Part shown: positions 11,314 to 12,351 of the stretch, piece after piece
Layout: every line of letters starts with the position of its first letter
Numbering within the stretch: position 1 is the first letter of the stretch
Source: Candidatus Methanophagaceae archaeon
Lineage (GTDB): Archaea; Halobacteriota; Syntropharchaeia; Alkanophagales; Methanospirareceae
Direction of reading: 5' to 3'
NCBI GenBank assembly: GCA_013374505.1
Contig: QENJ01000068.1
Location: forward strand, 1 to 12,351
DNA: 12,351 bases
The notes under the pieces: generated by a model
Databases searched by the model: none
Told to the model about the DNA's origin: nothing
The model's input: the letters and a program-made list of their open reading frames with translations, nothing else
Program-made: the position numbers and the translations under genes

Positions 11314-12351
11314 ATGAACAAAACAAAGAAAATAGCAATCGGAATAGGAATAGTATTAGCAGTATTGGCAATGCTTGCAGCACCAGCAGCCGCTGATGGA
11401 GTGGTATATTTCCAACCGGATCCCAGCACTGTTAGTCTGGCACCAGGTGAGAATGTAACCATTCAAATCATGGCAGACATAGATGCAACGGAGAGTGGTG
11501 TTATATCGCTTCAGGTAGGTGTTGATTTTGACCCCAGTGTAGTCAACATAACGGATGTTACAAACCCTGCTATCTATCCACCCTATGTCTACTGGTGGAT
11601 GCAGACTTTTCTCTGGGATAACCCCAGTGATGAGGATCCTGGTCCTTTAGGTGCATGGGTTTGGATAACGGCCGCGCAGACTCCGGCAGACTGTTATCCG
11701 CCTGCGGCAGGAATACAAATTGCGAATCTCACGATAGAAGGAGTAAGTGGCGGCACAAGTCCACTAAACTTCACTGGTGAGATCAGACTTGAACCTACTA
11801 GAGGTATGAGTTGGCTTTTCGATTGTGAGTTCCACCCTATATTGCCTACTCAGTGGAACAATGGAACAATTGAATGTACAGGACCAGTAGGACCAGCAGA
11901 GTCTTACACAAAAGACCTCGTTGAAGATTGGAACTTGATCTCGCTGCCGTTGACTAACGAGACAAGTATGACAGTAGCGAACATAATAGACACGTCATTG
12001 AGCGGCTCATACGATGAACTATACAAATACGATGCCACAACACACAGCTTCGTGTTGCTTAGTTCCACAGATACAATGGAGAACGGAGTAGGATACTTCA
12101 TCCATATGACTTCTGGAGACACATGGACATACAGTGGCGATGCATATAATTCAATGAACGCGGGTCTTTCGGATGGACTGAACATGGTCGGTTGGCTGAA
12201 CTGTTCGAAAGGCATAACGGATGCACTGTCATCAGTCGAAGGTAAATACAGGTATGTAGCGAAATGGGATGCCACATCGCATAAATTTGAGGTGCCATCT
12301 GCGTTCAATGATTTCAGTACGGTGGGGCCTGGTGAGGGGTATTTTGTCAGC
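11314..12351 (+). CDS. Secreted cohesin-domain surface protein, 3' end outside window
   Basis: The frame stays open for 346 codons to the window edge. A Sec signal peptide (MNKTKK, then IAIGIGIVLAVLAML, with AAPAAA before the cut near residue 27) starts the protein. Residues about 28-190 read as a cohesin-type beta sandwich: VSLAPGENVTIQIMADID, ISLQVGVDFDPSVVNITDV, WITAAQTPA, GIQIANLTIEGV. An unusual aromatic segment, YVYWWMQTFLW (91-101), falls inside it. Two related modules follow: 205-277 (DWNLISLPL, ELYKYDATTHSF, NGVGYFIHM, TWTYSGD) and 287-346 (DGLNMVGWLN, RYVAKWDATSHKFEVP, GPGEGYFVS), a surface-protein repeat also seen in other archaea. Cohesins bind dockerins, and a dockerin protein is encoded directly upstream. 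Several NxT/NxS sites could be glycosylated. The membrane or S-layer anchor, if any, lies beyond the window. Confidence 0.85.
   Translation, partial: MNKTKKIAIGIGIVLAVLAMLAAPAAADGVVYFQPDPSTVSLAPGENVTIQIMADIDATESGVISLQVGVDFDPSVVNITDVTNPAIYPPYVYWWMQTFLWDNPSDEDPGPLGAWVWITAAQTPADCYPPAAGIQIANLTIEGVSGGTSPLNFTGEIRLEPTRGMSWLFDCEFHPILPTQWNNGTIECTGPVGPAESYTKDLVEDWNLISLPLTNETSMTVANIIDTSLSGSYDELYKYDATTHSFVLLSSTDTMENGVGYFIHMTSGDTWTYSGDAYNSMNAGLSDGLNMVGWLNCSKGITDALSSVEGKYRYVAKWDATSHKFEVPSAFNDFSTVGPGEGYFVS

Noticed and set aside
1..12351. CRISPR array, tRNA or rRNA genes.
   Set aside because: No regularly spaced 25-40 bp repeats, no tRNA T-loop with matching acceptor stem, and no rRNA-like stretch were found by eye.
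9522..12351. A true cellulosome locus.
   Set aside because: No glycoside hydrolase or carbohydrate-binding module is encoded in the window; only the docking parts are present.

Overview
The window looks like a stretch of archaeal chromosome, most likely from the methanogen / ANME side of the Halobacteriota. The reasons are an archaeal-type pantoate kinase, a DacZ-like diadenylate cyclase, a FwdC-like GXGXG protein, TATA boxes placed for leaderless transcripts, GGTG-type ribosome binding sites, and secreted cohesin and dockerin proteins of a kind known in Archaeoglobus and ANME-1. The lineage is an inference; no rRNA or methyl-coenzyme M reductase gene is present to fix it.

Layout. Positions 1-373 (minus) carry the N-terminal part of a diadenylate cyclase, running off the left edge. 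It diverges from pantoate kinase (437-1348, plus) across a short spacer with a palindromic TATA box. A GXGXG beta-helix protein follows (1383-2291, plus). A 381-bp convergent spacer holds two hairpins. A HisA-like barrel protein (2673-3389, minus) comes next, with a possible 30-residue ORF directly upstream of it.

The middle (about 3.5-7.9 kb) is AT-richer and accessory in character. It holds an AlbA_2 / HATPase_c_4 (Schlafen/RecG-like) protein on the minus strand and, divergent from it across 217 bp, a 999-residue NACHT STAND NTPase on the plus strand. This pair is the best candidate for an uncharacterised defence or signalling module. The NACHT gene ends only 35 bp before hisS (7902-9197), a housekeeping gene, so the module appears wedged between ordinary chromosomal genes.

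The right end is a cell-surface locus. A 324-bp spacer with repeats and a hairpin leads to a secreted beta-propeller protein ending in a two-repeat dockerin (9522-11126). A poly-C/poly-G hairpin spacer follows, then a secreted cohesin-domain protein (11314 to the window edge, no stop) carrying at least two further surface modules. The adjacent dockerin and cohesin proteins probably dock onto each other, or onto related partners, outside the cell. That would make this an archaeal cellulosome-like adhesion or scaffold pair rather than a demonstrated cellulosome.
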